This document shows positions 8,444 through 17,935 of a DNA stretch of 64,000 nt, in pieces. The notes beneath the pieces were generated by a model. That model did no database searches, was not told the origin of the DNA, and saw only the letters and a list, made by a program, of their open reading frames with translations. The DNA comes from Mumia sp. zg.B17 (GTDB lineage Bacteria; Actinomycetota; Actinomycetes; Propionibacteriales; Nocardioidaceae): positions 1-64,000 of the forward strand of contig NZ_JAHWCI010000004.1 in NCBI RefSeq assembly GCF_019550915.1, written 5' to 3'. The translations under genes were made by a program, and so were the position numbers. How positions within the stretch are numbered: the first letter of the stretch is position 1; each line of letters begins with the position of its first letter.

Positions 8444-9658
8444 ATGTCCTCCCCGGCGGCCGACACGCGCAGACGTGAGCGATCGACCATCCTCGCCACG
8501 CGGCGGCTGCTCGGGGTCGACGCAGCACGCGCCGTCGCGCTGATCGGCATGATGGCGACCCACCTGGAGTCCAGGATCGGGCCGGACGGCTCGACGTCCA
8601 CGGTCCATCTCCTCGCGGCAGGGCGTGCCTCCGCCCTGTTCGCGCTGCTCGCCGGCGTCGGCATCGCGCTCGCCAGCGGCGGCACCCGGCCCCCGCGCGG
8701 GCGCTCCTGGCTCCAGGCTGCGGCCGCAACGTCGGCCCGGGCCGGCGTGATCTTCGCGGTCGGCCTCGTCCTCGGCTCGTTCGAGTCGGGACTGGCGATC
8801 ATCCTCTGCTACTACGGCGTGCTCTTCCTGGTCGCGCTGCCGTTCCTCCGCCTGAGCGCGGGCTGGCTGATCGGGCTCGGCCTCGTCGCCGCGGTCGTCA
8901 TGCCGGTGATCAGCCAGGCGTTGCGCCACACGGTGACGGTGCCGCTGGATTCGGCGGTGCCCGACATCGTCACGGTCGTCACCGATCCCGCCGACACCGT
9001 GGTCAACCTTCTTCTCACCGGCTACTACCCGGTGGTGACGTGGACGGCCTACCTCCTCGTGGGCATGGGCGTCGGCAGGCTCCCGCTCGGTCGGATCGGT
9101 GTCGCCGCCGGCATCGCGGTGACGGGCACCCTCCTGGCGATCGCAGCCTGGGTGAGCTCGTCGAGCTGGCTCGCTGGAGGCGGACTCGAGGTGCTGAAGG
9201 CGGCCGGCACGGGCGACACCCTCGCGTGGGTGCCCGTCGACGAGAACCTCCTGCACGTCGGGTTCGCGGGGAAGACACCCACCTCCTCGTGGGCATGGCT
9301 GGGGATCGCCTCACCGCACTCCGGCGCGCCGCCGGACCTCCTCCACACCCTCGGGACCTCGCTGGCCGTGCTGGGTCTGATGCTGATGCTGGAGCACGTG
9401 ATCGGGCGGTTCCTCTGGCCTGCCGCCGCGATCGGGAGCATGACGTTCACGCTCTACTCGCTGCACGTCGTCCTCATCTCGACGCTGCTCCCGCGCACGA
9501 TCGACCACGCGCTCCTCGTCCACGTCACGGTGGCGGCGCTGATCGCGGTCCCGTGGCGCCGCTACGTCGGCCGCGGGCCGCTCGAGGCGGCCGCCGCAGC
9601 CGCCGCCCGGGGTGCGGCACAGGCCGTCGGAGGAGGCGGCCGTACGATCGATCCGTGA
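8444..9658 (+). CDS. DUF1624/HGSNAT-like membrane acyltransferase
   Basis: 404-aa polytopic membrane protein with about ten hydrophobic segments. The N-terminal LLGVDAARAVALIGMMATHL matches the start of the heparan-alpha-glucosaminide N-acetyltransferase-like (DUF1624/DUF418-type) family, in which a His in the first loop is implicated in acetyl transfer across the membrane. An alternative is a general acyltransferase-3-like protein modifying cell-surface glycans. It lies 75 nt after the FAH gene, so it may or may not belong to that operon. The start lacks a strong ribosome site; an in-frame later start is possible. The stop overlaps the next GTG by 4 nt. Confidence 0.7.
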   Translation: MSSPAADTRRRERSTILATRRLLGVDAARAVALIGMMATHLESRIGPDGSTSTVHLLAAGRASALFALLAGVGIALASGGTRPPRGRSWLQAAAATSARAGVIFAVGLVLGSFESGLAIILCYYGVLFLVALPFLRLSAGWLIGLGLVAAVVMPVISQALRHTVTVPLDSAVPDIVTVVTDPADTVVNLLLTGYYPVVTWTAYLLVGMGVGRLPLGRIGVAAGIAVTGTLLAIAAWVSSSSWLAGGGLEVLKAAGTGDTLAWVPVDENLLHVGFAGKTPTSSWAWLGIASPHSGAPPDLLHTLGTSLAVLGLMLMLEHVIGRFLWPAAAIGSMTFTLYSLHVVLISTLLPRTIDHALLVHVTVAALIAVPWRRYVGRGPLEAAAAAAARGAAQAVGGGGRTIDP

Positions 9659-10224
9659 CTGCCACGACCTTCCGGATCGGCGACGGACAGCCGGTCGCGT
9701 ACGAGACCGCACTGCACTTCTGGGTCAAGAGCGCCCGCGAGGTGCTCGTCGAGAAGGCGCGCGAGTACGGCGGTGACGTCACCGATCAGGACCTCGCGGC
9801 CGAGGTGCAACGGCGTACGGGCGTGAAGGCGCAGGGTCAGTCGGCGACCTGGATCGGCGACGTCCTCGCCGAGGTCGCCGCCGACGCCCACGAGCGCGGC
9901 GAGCCCGCGATCACGTCGCTGTGCGTGCGGGCCGACGGGACGGTCGCCGACGGCTACCGCGAGGCCGTGGCGCGGGTGACCGGCTCGCCGGTCGCCGATC
10001 CGGATCGCCACGCGGCTGCGCAGCGGTTCGCGTGCTACCAGCGGTACGGTGCGCCGCTCCCCTCCGACGGCGGCCGGCCCCGACCGTCCTCCCGGGTCGC
10101 CGCGCACGCCCCACGGACGTCGCGCCGGGAGCCCACGCTCCGCAAGGTCGAGCGTCCCGGCGTCGTCTGCCCGCGGTGCTTCCTCGAGATGCCGGCGACC
10201 GGCGTGTGCGACTCCTGCGGCTGA
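9655..10224 (+). CDS. hypothetical protein with winged-helix-like N-terminus and C-terminal zinc ribbon
   Basis: 189 aa; no named family. The GTG at 9655 is chosen because it overlaps the upstream stop (GTGA) and starts at the conserved-looking region. Residues ~35-105 (GDVTDQDLAAEVQRRTGV ... WIGDVLAEVA ... GEPAITSLCVRADGTV ... GY) resemble, from memory, the small winged-helix domain found at the N-termini of some modification-dependent restriction enzymes. A basic, Pro/Arg-rich linker follows, and the protein ends in a four-cysteine ribbon, CPRCFLEMPATGVCDSC. Together these suggest nucleic-acid binding. It directly precedes the AddB/AddA-like pair (60 nt gap), but no functional link is proven. 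Confidence 0.65.
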   Translation: MTATTFRIGDGQPVAYETALHFWVKSAREVLVEKAREYGGDVTDQDLAAEVQRRTGVKAQGQSATWIGDVLAEVAADAHERGEPAITSLCVRADGTVADGYREAVARVTGSPVADPDRHAAAQRFACYQRYGAPLPSDGGRPRPSSRVAAHAPRTSRREPTLRKVERPGVVCPRCFLEMPATGVCDSCG

Positions 10225-10283
10225 GGTTCGCCCCGAACCTCCCTTGACCCCGCTACGGTCGGGAGAGCACGAGAGGGGGGCGG

Positions 10284-13200
10284 ATGTCGACTCGGGTCCT
10301 GACCGCGCCCTACGGGCGAGCCGCACTCGACGCGCTGACCGCGGTGGTCGCCGAGGCCAAGGGCACCGACCCCATGGCGCCCGTCACCGTGCTCGTGCCG
10401 ACCAACGTCGCCGGGATCGTCGCGCGGCGTCACCTCGCTCTGGGCCTGCGCGACGGCGCGCCCGGTGTCGCCGCGCTGACCGTGACCACCCTGCCCCGGC
10501 TCGCCGAGCAGGTCGCCGCGGCCCGGATGGACCCTCGACGGCCGGCGACGCAGCCGGTCCTCGCCGCCGCGTGGCGCCAGGCGCTCGACCAGGACCCCGG
10601 CGTCTTCGCTCCGGTGACCGACCATCCCGCGACGATCCGTGCCCTGGTCGCCGCTCATCGAGAGCTCCGCGACCTCTCCCCGGGCGGCCGCGCCCGTGCG
10701 CGCGACTCCACGGGCCTCTCGGCCGACCTCATCCGCCTGCACGAGCAGGTGGTGGCCCTCACCGACCCCGTGTCGTACGACGCGACCGACCTGCTGCGCG
10801 AGGCAACCCGTCTCGTGGAGCAGGGCGCCCCGGGCGCCGCCCCGCTCGGTGCGGTCGTCCTCTTCCTTCCCCAACGCCTCACCCGGGCCGAATCGGGACT
10901 CGCGCGTGCGCTGGCCGGGACGTCCGACTGCGTCGTCGTCGCGGGCATGACGGGGGTTCGGCGCGCGGACTCCGCCGTCCGTCACAGCCTCGATCTCATG
11001 GGGCTCGCTGTCCCGGAGGAGACGGCCGTCCCTCGCCCTGTCGCCTCTCGGGTCCTGCACGCCTCCGATGCCGACGACGAGGTCCGCTGCGTCGTGCGCG
11101 AGGTCGTCGCAACCCTGGACCGAACGCCCGCGCACCGGGTCGCCATCCTCTATGGCGCCCGCGTCCCCTACGCGCGCCAGCTCCACGAGCACCTCGAGGC
11201 GAGCGGGCTCACCGTCAACGGCCCGGCGACCCGCGCCGTGCAGGAGCGCGCGATCGCACGCGGTCTCCTCGGCATCCTCGACGCCGGCCGGACCGGTCTC
11301 GGCCGGGCGGACACGTTCACCGCACTCGCCGAGGCACCGGTGCTCGCCTTCTCCGACCGGCGCGTCCCGGTCTCGCGGTGGGAGCGGATCTCACGGCGCG
11401 CGGGCATCGTCGGACGAGGCGACTGGCGCACGCGTACGACCACCTTCATCGCCGACCAGCTGCGGCTCAAGGACCAGGAGCTCGCGCAGGAGAGCCCGCG
11501 CGAGGGACTTGTCGCGGCCGCCGATCGGGAGATCGGCGCCGCCGGCGCGATGCTGGAGTTCGTCGACCTCCTCGAGCAACGGTTCGAGGAGGCCGCGCGG
11601 ATCAGCCGCTGGCAGGACCTGCGCACGTGGGCGCTCGACCTCCTTCACGACCTGTACGGGACGTCCGAGGCGTGGGCCGCGCTCCCTGCCGAGGAGCAGT
11701 ACGCCGCGGTCGCGGTCGAGTCGGCGATCCACGGTCTGGCGGCGCTGGACGCGTTCGAGCTCCCGGTCGACGTCGAGACGCTCGCGGAGATCCTTGCCGT
11801 CGAGCTGGAGTCTTCGCTCCCCCGCGTCGGTCGCTACGGCGAGGGAGTCTTCGTCGGTCCGGTGTCGGCAGCGGTCGGCATGGACCTCGACGAGGTGTTC
11901 GTGCTCGGTCTGAGCGAGGACTCGTTCCCTGGCCGCCTGCACGAGGACGCGCTGCTCAGCGACACGCTCCGCACGGCCACCGGCGAGCTGGATCCTCTCC
12001 GCTCGACCCTCGACGACAAGCAGCGCCACCTCCTCGCTGCGCTGGCCGCGGCGCCGAGGTCGACCGCGTCCTTCCCGCGGGGCGACCTGCGGCGCAGCAC
12101 CACGCGGATCCCGAGCCAGTTCCTGCTTCCCAGCCTGCGCGAGCTCACCGGCAACAAGGAGCTCGCGGCGACCGAGTGGGACCACCCGGACAAGCACCGC
12201 GCGTCCACCGACGGACTCCTCGTCGGCAGCCGCTCCTTCGCCGACGGCATCCTCACGACCGACCTCCCGGCGTCCGAGCAGGAGTGGCAGATCCGCGCCG
12301 CAGCCAGCGGGACCCTGCTCGCGCCGGAGCCCGCTGCGCTGCTGTCCGCGGCACGTGCCCTGATCGACGCACGCGCGAGCACCCGGTTCACCCGTTACGA
12401 CGGCAACCTCGCCGGTGCGGCCGGCCTTCCCGACTACGCGCACAGCGATCAGGTGGTCTCACCCACCGCCCTCGAGTCGTACGCGCGGTGTCCCTTCGCC
12501 TACTTCGTCCAGCGACTGCTCCGCGTGGAGCCCTTGGAGCAGCCCGAGGAGATCGTCCAGATCTCGGCGGCGGAGATCGGCACCCTGGTGCACGGCGCGC
12601 TGGATGCCCTCATCACCGAGAGCGCCGGCGCCGGCACTCTCCCGTCGTACGCCGAACCCTGGACCACGTCGCAGCACCAGCGGCTGCAGGAGCTCGTCAC
12701 CGAGCGTGCGATCGATCTCGTCGAGCGCGGGCTCACCGGCCACCGGCGGCTGTGGGAGGCCGAGCTGGACGCCCTGCGGCAGGTGGTCGCACGCATGCTC
12801 GTGGACGACGACGTCTATCGGGCGCGGCGTGACGCCGAGGTGGTCCGAAGCGAGCTCGAGTTCGGCATCGGGAGCGATCGAGACCCCGTCGCTGTCGCAC
12901 TGCCGGACGGTCGGCTGCTGATGCGCGGCAGTGCGGACAAGGTCGACCGGACACGTGACGGCGTCCTTCTGGTCACCGACGTGAAGACCGGCCGGGCGGA
13001 CCCGTTCCGTGAGCTGGGGCAGGACCCGGTCGCCGCCGGGACAAAGCTCCAGCTCCCCGTGTACGCGCTGGCGGCGCGTGAGCGCGTCGCCGACAAGCCG
13101 GTCACCGGTGTCGAGGCGATGTACTGGTTCGTCCGCCGCAACGCCGGTGAGCGGATCCCGGTCACGCTCGACGACGATCTCGAGACGCGCTACGCCCAGA

Positions 13201-13406
13201 CGCTCCAGACGCTCGTCGACGGCATCGCCGCGGGCGTCTTCATCGGACGCCCGAGCGCACAACCGGCGTACGGCTTCGTGGAGTGCGAGTTCTGCACACC
13301 GGGCGGCCTCGGCCACAAGGAGGCGCGACAGCGCTACGAGGACAAGCGGAGCGACGCCGCGCTCGTGCACCTGATCGAGCTCGTCGACCCTGAGGCGCTG
13401 GCATGA
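10284..13406 (+). CDS. AddB-like protein with C-terminal PD-(D/E)XK nuclease
   Basis: 1040-aa subunit of a predicted ATP-dependent nuclease/helicase complex that processes double-strand DNA ends. The N-terminal helicase-like part (TVLVPTNVAGIVARRHLALG) lacks a Walker A lysine motif, as in AddB. The C-terminal RecB-type nuclease begins at SPTALESYARCPFAYF near residue 725 and has the catalytic GSADKVD near 882 and VTDVKTG near 897. Iron-sulphur ligands are incomplete: ARCPF plus CEFC near 1000 supply three Cys, and I find no fourth Cys after them. The ATG follows a GAGGGGGG ribosome site, and the stop overlaps the helicase gene by 4 nt (ATGA), implying a stoichiometric complex. Confidence 0.82.
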   Translation: MSTRVLTAPYGRAALDALTAVVAEAKGTDPMAPVTVLVPTNVAGIVARRHLALGLRDGAPGVAALTVTTLPRLAEQVAAARMDPRRPATQPVLAAAWRQALDQDPGVFAPVTDHPATIRALVAAHRELRDLSPGGRARARDSTGLSADLIRLHEQVVALTDPVSYDATDLLREATRLVEQGAPGAAPLGAVVLFLPQRLTRAESGLARALAGTSDCVVVAGMTGVRRADSAVRHSLDLMGLAVPEETAVPRPVASRVLHASDADDEVRCVVREVVATLDRTPAHRVAILYGARVPYARQLHEHLEASGLTVNGPATRAVQERAIARGLLGILDAGRTGLGRADTFTALAEAPVLAFSDRRVPVSRWERISRRAGIVGRGDWRTRTTTFIADQLRLKDQELAQESPREGLVAAADREIGAAGAMLEFVDLLEQRFEEAARISRWQDLRTWALDLLHDLYGTSEAWAALPAEEQYAAVAVESAIHGLAALDAFELPVDVETLAEILAVELESSLPRVGRYGEGVFVGPVSAAVGMDLDEVFVLGLSEDSFPGRLHEDALLSDTLRTATGELDPLRSTLDDKQRHLLAALAAAPRSTASFPRGDLRRSTTRIPSQFLLPSLRELTGNKELAATEWDHPDKHRASTDGLLVGSRSFADGILTTDLPASEQEWQIRAAASGTLLAPEPAALLSAARALIDARASTRFTRYDGNLAGAAGLPDYAHSDQVVSPTALESYARCPFAYFVQRLLRVEPLEQPEEIVQISAAEIGTLVHGALDALITESAGAGTLPSYAEPWTTSQHQRLQELVTERAIDLVERGLTGHRRLWEAELDALRQVVARMLVDDDVYRARRDAEVVRSELEFGIGSDRDPVAVALPDGRLLMRGSADKVDRTRDGVLLVTDVKTGRADPFRELGQDPVAAGTKLQLPVYALAARERVADKPVTGVEAMYWFVRRNAGERIPVTLDDDLETRYAQTLQTLVDGIAAGVFIGRPSAQPAYGFVECEFCTPGGLGHKEARQRYEDKRSDAALVHLIELVDPEALA

Positions 13407-16400
13407 CGTCGCTCACGACCCTGAACGACAAGCCCGCCCGCGACCGGATCACGACAGAGACCGACCGCAACCTGTTCGTCGACGCCGGGGCCGGCTCCGG
13501 CAAGACCCGAGCACTGGTCGACCGGGTGACGTTCCTGGTGCTCGACGCCGAGGCGCCCGTGCCGCTTCGCCACATCGTCGCGGTCACCTTCACCGAGAAG
13601 GCCGGGGCCGAGCTGCGGGACCGGCTGCGCGTCGCCTTCGAGGGCGCGCGACGCTCGTCGGTCATGCCGGAGCGCCAGGCGCGCGCCTCCGAAGCTCTCG
13701 AGGACCTCGACTCCGCCGCCATCGGCACGCTGCACGCCTTCGCGCAGCGCATCCTGACCCGACACCCGATCGAGGCGGGTCTCCCCCCGCTGATCGAGGT
13801 CCTCGACGAGGTCGCGTCCTCGGTGGCGTTCGAGGAGCGCTGGACGGTCATGCAGCGCGAGCTCCTCGACGACGACGCGATGGGCACGGCCTTGCTCCTC
13901 GCCCTCGCCGCCGACGTGCGACTTGCCCACCTCCGCTCGTTGACCCGCGCCTTCAACGCCGACTGGGACCTCATCGCCGACCGTGTCCCGCAGCGCGCCC
14001 CGGCCATCGTGCTGCCCGACCTGTCCGCGCTCTGGGAGGCAGCGTCCAGACTCGCGGCGCGGGCTGACGAGTGCACCGACGAGAGCGACAAGTTCCTCCC
14101 TCGTCTGGCCGCCTTCGGTGCCTGGGGCGACGAGCTCCGGACTGCGGTCGACGATCGCGCTCGATACACGACGCTCCTCCGCGCCGACACGCTCAAGACG
14201 TCGTACGGGCGCGGCGCGAACTGGCCCGATCTCGCGGGTCTGAAGGCAGCGTGCAAAGAGCTCCAGGCTCGCGCCGCCTCCGTCGCCCACGAGGTGACCG
14301 AGGCGACGCTGCGGCCGCTCGCATCCTGGATCGCTCACCGGGTGCGCGCCGACGCCGAGCGCCGGGCCGCGGAGGGCCGCGTCGAGTTCCACGACCTGCT
14401 CGTCCTGGCGCGCGACGTGCTGCGCCGCGACGCGGACGTGCGTGCCGCTCTGCAGACACAGTTCCGGCGCATCCTCCTCGACGAGTTCCAGGACACCGAC
14501 CCGATCCAGATCGAGCTTGCCGTCCGCATCGCCGGTGGCCGCGACGCCGACGCCGAGGACTGGCACGACGTCGTCGTCCCGCCGGGCTCGCTCTTCGTCG
14601 TCGGCGATCCGAAGCAGTCGATCTACCGGTTCCGCCGCGCGAGCATCGCGCTCTACCTGGACGCCCGAGACTGGTTCGGAGCCGACGACCGCGTGACGCT
14701 GACCACCAACTTCCGCACCGTCGCTCCCGTTCTGGGGTGGGTCAACGACGTTTTCGCGACCGTGATCGAGGCGTCACCCCGCTCCCAACCGGAGTACGCC
14801 CCGCTCGACCCCGCGCGGAGCGAGCACCCGTCCGTCGGACCGGCGGTCACGGTGCTCGGTCGCGTGGAGCACACCGAGTCGATCAGAGCAGATGCGCTGC
14901 GTGCCGTCGAGGCCGCCGACGTGGCCGCCACCATCCGGCGGGCGCTCGACGAGGGCTGGACAGTGCGGGACGAGCGGACCGGGGGGTGGCGACCGGTCGT
15001 GCTCGCGGACGTGGCGATCCTCATCCCGTCCCGCCTCTCGCTCGAGGCGCTGGAGACCGCGCTCGACCGCGAGGGCCTCCCCTACCGGGCCGAGTCCAGC
15101 TCGCTGGTCTACCAGGCGGCCGAGGTCCGAGACCTCCTGACGGCTGCACAGACGATCGCGGATCCCAGCGACCAGTTTGCGAGCGTGCAGTCCTTGCGCT
15201 CGCCGCTCTTCGGGTGCGGCGACGACGACCTCTGGTCCTGGAAGCACGCCGGCGGGTCGTTCCACGTGCTCGCTCCCACCACGAAGACGCTCGAACGCCT
15301 CGAACGGCCCAATCATCCGGTGGCTGCCGGGTTGGACGCGTTGCGCGACCTCGTCCGCCGGGCTCGCTGGATGACGCCGAGCGAGGTCCTCACGACGATC
15401 GTGGCCGAGCGGGTAATGCTGGAGACCGCCGCGGTCGGCCCCCGCGCCCGCGACGGGTGGCGACGCCTGCGCTTCGTCGTGGACCAGGCCCGCGCGTGGT
15501 CGGAGGTGGAGCACGGAGGGCTCCGTGCCTACCTCGAGTGGGCCAGGCGTCAGGCCGACGACGCGGCGCGCGTCGCCGAGGCGGTGCTGCCCGAGACCGA
15601 CGTGGACGCCATCCGGATCATGACCATCCACGGGGCCAAGGGCCTGGAGTTCCCCGTGGTGGTGCTCTCCGGCATGAGCACCCGCTCACAACGGCGCAAG
15701 GGCGTCCAGCTGCTCTGGACCGACGACGGCTACGAGGTGCGGCTCGTCGGGCAGGTCCAGACCAACGACTTCGAGGAAGCGGCCCCGGTCGACGAGCAGA
15801 TGGACGCCCTGGAGCGTCGGCGCCTGCTGTACGTCGGTGCGACCCGAGCGCGCGACCATCTCGTGGTGTCGTTGCACCGGGTGGCCGACAAGACCGACAC
15901 CAACGCGTGCATCCTCGCCGACGCCGGTGCAGGAGAGAACGCCTGGGCGACCGACGCTTCCGGCCTCGACGGCGACTCCGCTCCTGCCGAAGGCGCTCGT
16001 GGACGTCGGCGTGACCTTTCTCCCATGCCGCCGCCCGATCTCGCCGCCTGGCAGGCCCTGCTGGACGACGCACGTGCCGCAACCCGACTCACCGCGGTCC
16101 AGAGCGCCTCGGGCCTCGAAGGGACCGATCCGGAGATCGTTCTCCTCGACACCCCGCCGGCAGACGCCGGCCGCGCCAAGGGTGGGCGCGACGTCGAGCT
16201 CCCCCCGTGGCGCAAAGGTCGTTACGGGTCGGCGGTCGGACGTGCGGTCCACGGGGTGCTGCAGGCGGTCGACCTGGCCACCGGTGCGGGGCTCGACGAC
16301 GCGGTCGCTGCGCAGTGCCGCGCCGAGGCCGTGACGGACTTCTCCGCCGAGGTTCGCGCTCTCGCAGCCTCCGCGCTCAAGGCGCCGGTGGTGAGACGTG

Positions 16401-16696
16401 CCGCTGAGCGGGAGCACTGGCGGGAGTCCTACGTCGGCACCGTCAGCGAGGACGGCACGATGATCGAAGGCTTCGTCGACCTGATCTACCGCGACGACGA
16501 CGGCACGCTGCACGTCGTCGACTACAAGACCGACGACGTCCCGCAGGCTGCGCTCGGCGCACGGACGGCCTTCTACCGCCCGCAGGTGGCGGCGTACGAG
16601 GAGTGCCTCCGCGCGGCGACCGGTGCCTCTGTCACGACGTCGCTGCTCTTCCTCGGCGTCGGCCGTGAGGCGTGGGAGGTCCCCGTCGGTCGGTGA
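13403..16696 (+). CDS. AddA-like UvrD-family helicase-nuclease
   Basis: 1097-aa superfamily 1A helicase with a C-terminal RecB-type nuclease. Visible motifs: Walker A AGAGSGKT (29-36), Walker B/motif II LLDEFQDTD near 358, motif III VGDPKQSIYRFRRA near 400, motif IV TTNFRT, motif V MTIHGAKGLEFP near 740, motif VI LLYVGATRARDHLVV. The nuclease has GFVDLIY near 1022 and VVDYKTD near 1038. It forms a pair with the upstream AddB-like gene and probably performs double-strand-break end resection. The pair might be the cell's main AddAB/AdnAB-type enzyme or a second, specialised one; the window alone cannot decide. It ends 27 nt before a convergent gene. Confidence 0.88.
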   Translation: MTSLTTLNDKPARDRITTETDRNLFVDAGAGSGKTRALVDRVTFLVLDAEAPVPLRHIVAVTFTEKAGAELRDRLRVAFEGARRSSVMPERQARASEALEDLDSAAIGTLHAFAQRILTRHPIEAGLPPLIEVLDEVASSVAFEERWTVMQRELLDDDAMGTALLLALAADVRLAHLRSLTRAFNADWDLIADRVPQRAPAIVLPDLSALWEAASRLAARADECTDESDKFLPRLAAFGAWGDELRTAVDDRARYTTLLRADTLKTSYGRGANWPDLAGLKAACKELQARAASVAHEVTEATLRPLASWIAHRVRADAERRAAEGRVEFHDLLVLARDVLRRDADVRAALQTQFRRILLDEFQDTDPIQIELAVRIAGGRDADAEDWHDVVVPPGSLFVVGDPKQSIYRFRRASIALYLDARDWFGADDRVTLTTNFRTVAPVLGWVNDVFATVIEASPRSQPEYAPLDPARSEHPSVGPAVTVLGRVEHTESIRADALRAVEAADVAATIRRALDEGWTVRDERTGGWRPVVLADVAILIPSRLSLEALETALDREGLPYRAESSSLVYQAAEVRDLLTAAQTIADPSDQFASVQSLRSPLFGCGDDDLWSWKHAGGSFHVLAPTTKTLERLERPNHPVAAGLDALRDLVRRARWMTPSEVLTTIVAERVMLETAAVGPRARDGWRRLRFVVDQARAWSEVEHGGLRAYLEWARRQADDAARVAEAVLPETDVDAIRIMTIHGAKGLEFPVVVLSGMSTRSQRRKGVQLLWTDDGYEVRLVGQVQTNDFEEAAPVDEQMDALERRRLLYVGATRARDHLVVSLHRVADKTDTNACILADAGAGENAWATDASGLDGDSAPAEGARGRRRDLSPMPPPDLAAWQALLDDARAATRLTAVQSASGLEGTDPEIVLLDTPPADAGRAKGGRDVELPPWRKGRYGSAVGRAVHGVLQAVDLATGAGLDDAVAAQCRAEAVTDFSAEVRALAASALKAPVVRRAAEREHWRESYVGTVSEDGTMIEGFVDLIYRDDDGTLHVVDYKTDDVPQAALGARTAFYRPQVAAYEECLRAATGASVTTSLLFLGVGREAWEVPVGR

Positions 16697-16723
16697 GCCC
16701 GACGTCGCAACGCCGGCTTCGCG

Positions 16724-17497
16724 TCAGACCAGCGCGTTGCGGGCACGCTGCTCGTAGAGCGCCAGGAAGGCCTCGAGCAGCTGGAGCGCGGCCAGGGCGG
16801 GCAGGAGGGCGTTGGTCGGAGCGCCGAGCGCGGCCCACGGGCGTCCGTGGGCGAAGGCAGAGCCCAGCGTCCACGGAAGGAGCACCCCGAGGCTCGGCCG
16901 CGGGAGCTGCGCGTCGGCGTACGCGACGGCTGTCTCGACGCGATAGCCGCGCCGGACCTCGTCGACGTCGAGCCGACGACGACGCGCGACCATCTCGAGG
17001 GAGATCAGCCGCGCCTCGGCGGGGGGAAGGCTCGGCAGGCGGAGGTGCCGGGTCGCCGCCTCGGAGTCGGCGATGTCCTGGGCGTGCCATCGCAAGGTGC
17101 GTTCGATGCGGTCGTCGCGGCTGGCGGGTCCGAGGATCCAGTAGGCGGTGGCGAGGTTCTCCAACGCGCCGTGCGCGAGCGACCAGGTGGCCGCCGAGTG
17201 CGGGGCGTCCGCGTCGACCACGAGTGTCTTCACGGCATGCAGGTGATCGATCCCCGCGGTCAGGCACCGCCGAAGGGTCTGGCTGGTGGCATACGGGCCG
17301 CTGGTGATGTCGTCGGCCGACAACGACGACCCGGACGCCACGGGGAACTCCTCGCGCGCGCTGCAGCGCTGCATCACACGCTCGATCAGGACGCCGTTGC
17401 TGGCCCATCTCTCCAAGGCCTGCTCATCGAGGTCGACCAGGGCGAGCTCAGGGACGGAGCGCCCCGTCGCGGTCGTGGTGGCGTGGTCGTCGAGCAT
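16724..17497 (-). CDS. hypothetical protein
   Basis: 257 aa, mostly alpha-helical, no signal peptide and no family I recognise. A central stretch (HSAATWSLAHGALENLATAYWILGPAS) and the later LLPWTLGSAFAHGRPWAALG recall helical proteins of the HEPN/DUF5677-like kind, but I see no RX4-6H motif and do not claim membership. The start at 17497 gives a complete frame; the ribosome site is weak. It is transcribed divergently from the vapB-like antitoxin gene across a 153-bp spacer and convergently with the helicase. Confidence 0.6.
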   Translation of the reverse strand: MLDDHATTTATGRSVPELALVDLDEQALERWASNGVLIERVMQRCSAREEFPVASGSSLSADDITSGPYATSQTLRRCLTAGIDHLHAVKTLVVDADAPHSAATWSLAHGALENLATAYWILGPASRDDRIERTLRWHAQDIADSEAATRHLRLPSLPPAEARLISLEMVARRRRLDVDEVRRGYRVETAVAYADAQLPRPSLGVLLPWTLGSAFAHGRPWAALGAPTNALLPALAALQLLEAFLALYEQRARNALV

Positions 17498-17625
17498 GCG
17501 GGAGTCCTTGGCCGAGGGCAGTCACGGGGGTCGAGCGTTCCCGTGGAGGGCGGGGGTGCGCGTCACCGTATCGGAGCACGGACACCACGTTCCACTCGCG
17601 CGGTCGACCCGCGACGTCCGCTGTG

Positions 17626-17651
17626 TGTACATCGCTGTACGTTGTTGTACA
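17626..17651 (+). promoter_or_regulatory. phased TGTAC operator repeats over the vapBC promoter
   Basis: Three TGTAC copies start at 17626, 17636 and 17646, exactly one helical turn (10 bp) apart; the outer two extend to the palindrome TGTACA. The last overlaps the ATG of the antitoxin gene. A TANNNT -10 box (TACGTT, 17638-17643) lies within the array, 7 nt before the ATG, so the transcript is probably leaderless. Autoregulation by the Phd/VapB-like antitoxin bound cooperatively to one face of the helix is the natural reading. Confidence 0.6.
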
Positions 17652-17935
17652 TGTCCACCGTCACGATGAGTCAGGCACGGGCCCAGCTGGCGGCGCTGCT
17701 GGACCGCGTCGAGGCTGGCGAGGAGATCACGATCACCCGCCACGGCCGCGCGGTGGCCCGCCTCTCCGCTCCCCGCACGGCACGAGCGGCACGCGCGGAC
17801 CATCTCTTCGCGGCGGCCGACGCCATCGCCGACGAGGTCGACAGCTATCGAGGGCTCCCGCTTCCCCGCGCGCCCCGAGAGGCGGATGCGGACGCCGCGG
17901 TCCGGTCGCTCCGCGCGGACCGAGACTCTTGGTGA
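17651..17935 (+). CDS. vapB: type II antitoxin, Phd/YefM (VapB) family
   Basis: 94-aa DNA-binding antitoxin. The N-terminal TVTMSQARAQLAALLDRVE and GEEITITRHGRAVARL are the Phd/YefM signature, which forms the DNA-binding dimer; the C-terminal part should wrap the toxin. The ATG at 17651 is chosen because it begins this motif directly and sits at the edge of the operator repeats; upstream in-frame sequence reads through the promoter. The stop overlaps the PIN toxin's GTG by 4 nt. It is expected to neutralise the toxin and repress its own promoter. Confidence 0.88.
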   Translation: MSTVTMSQARAQLAALLDRVEAGEEITITRHGRAVARLSAPRTARAARADHLFAAADAIADEVDSYRGLPLPRAPREADADAAVRSLRADRDSW

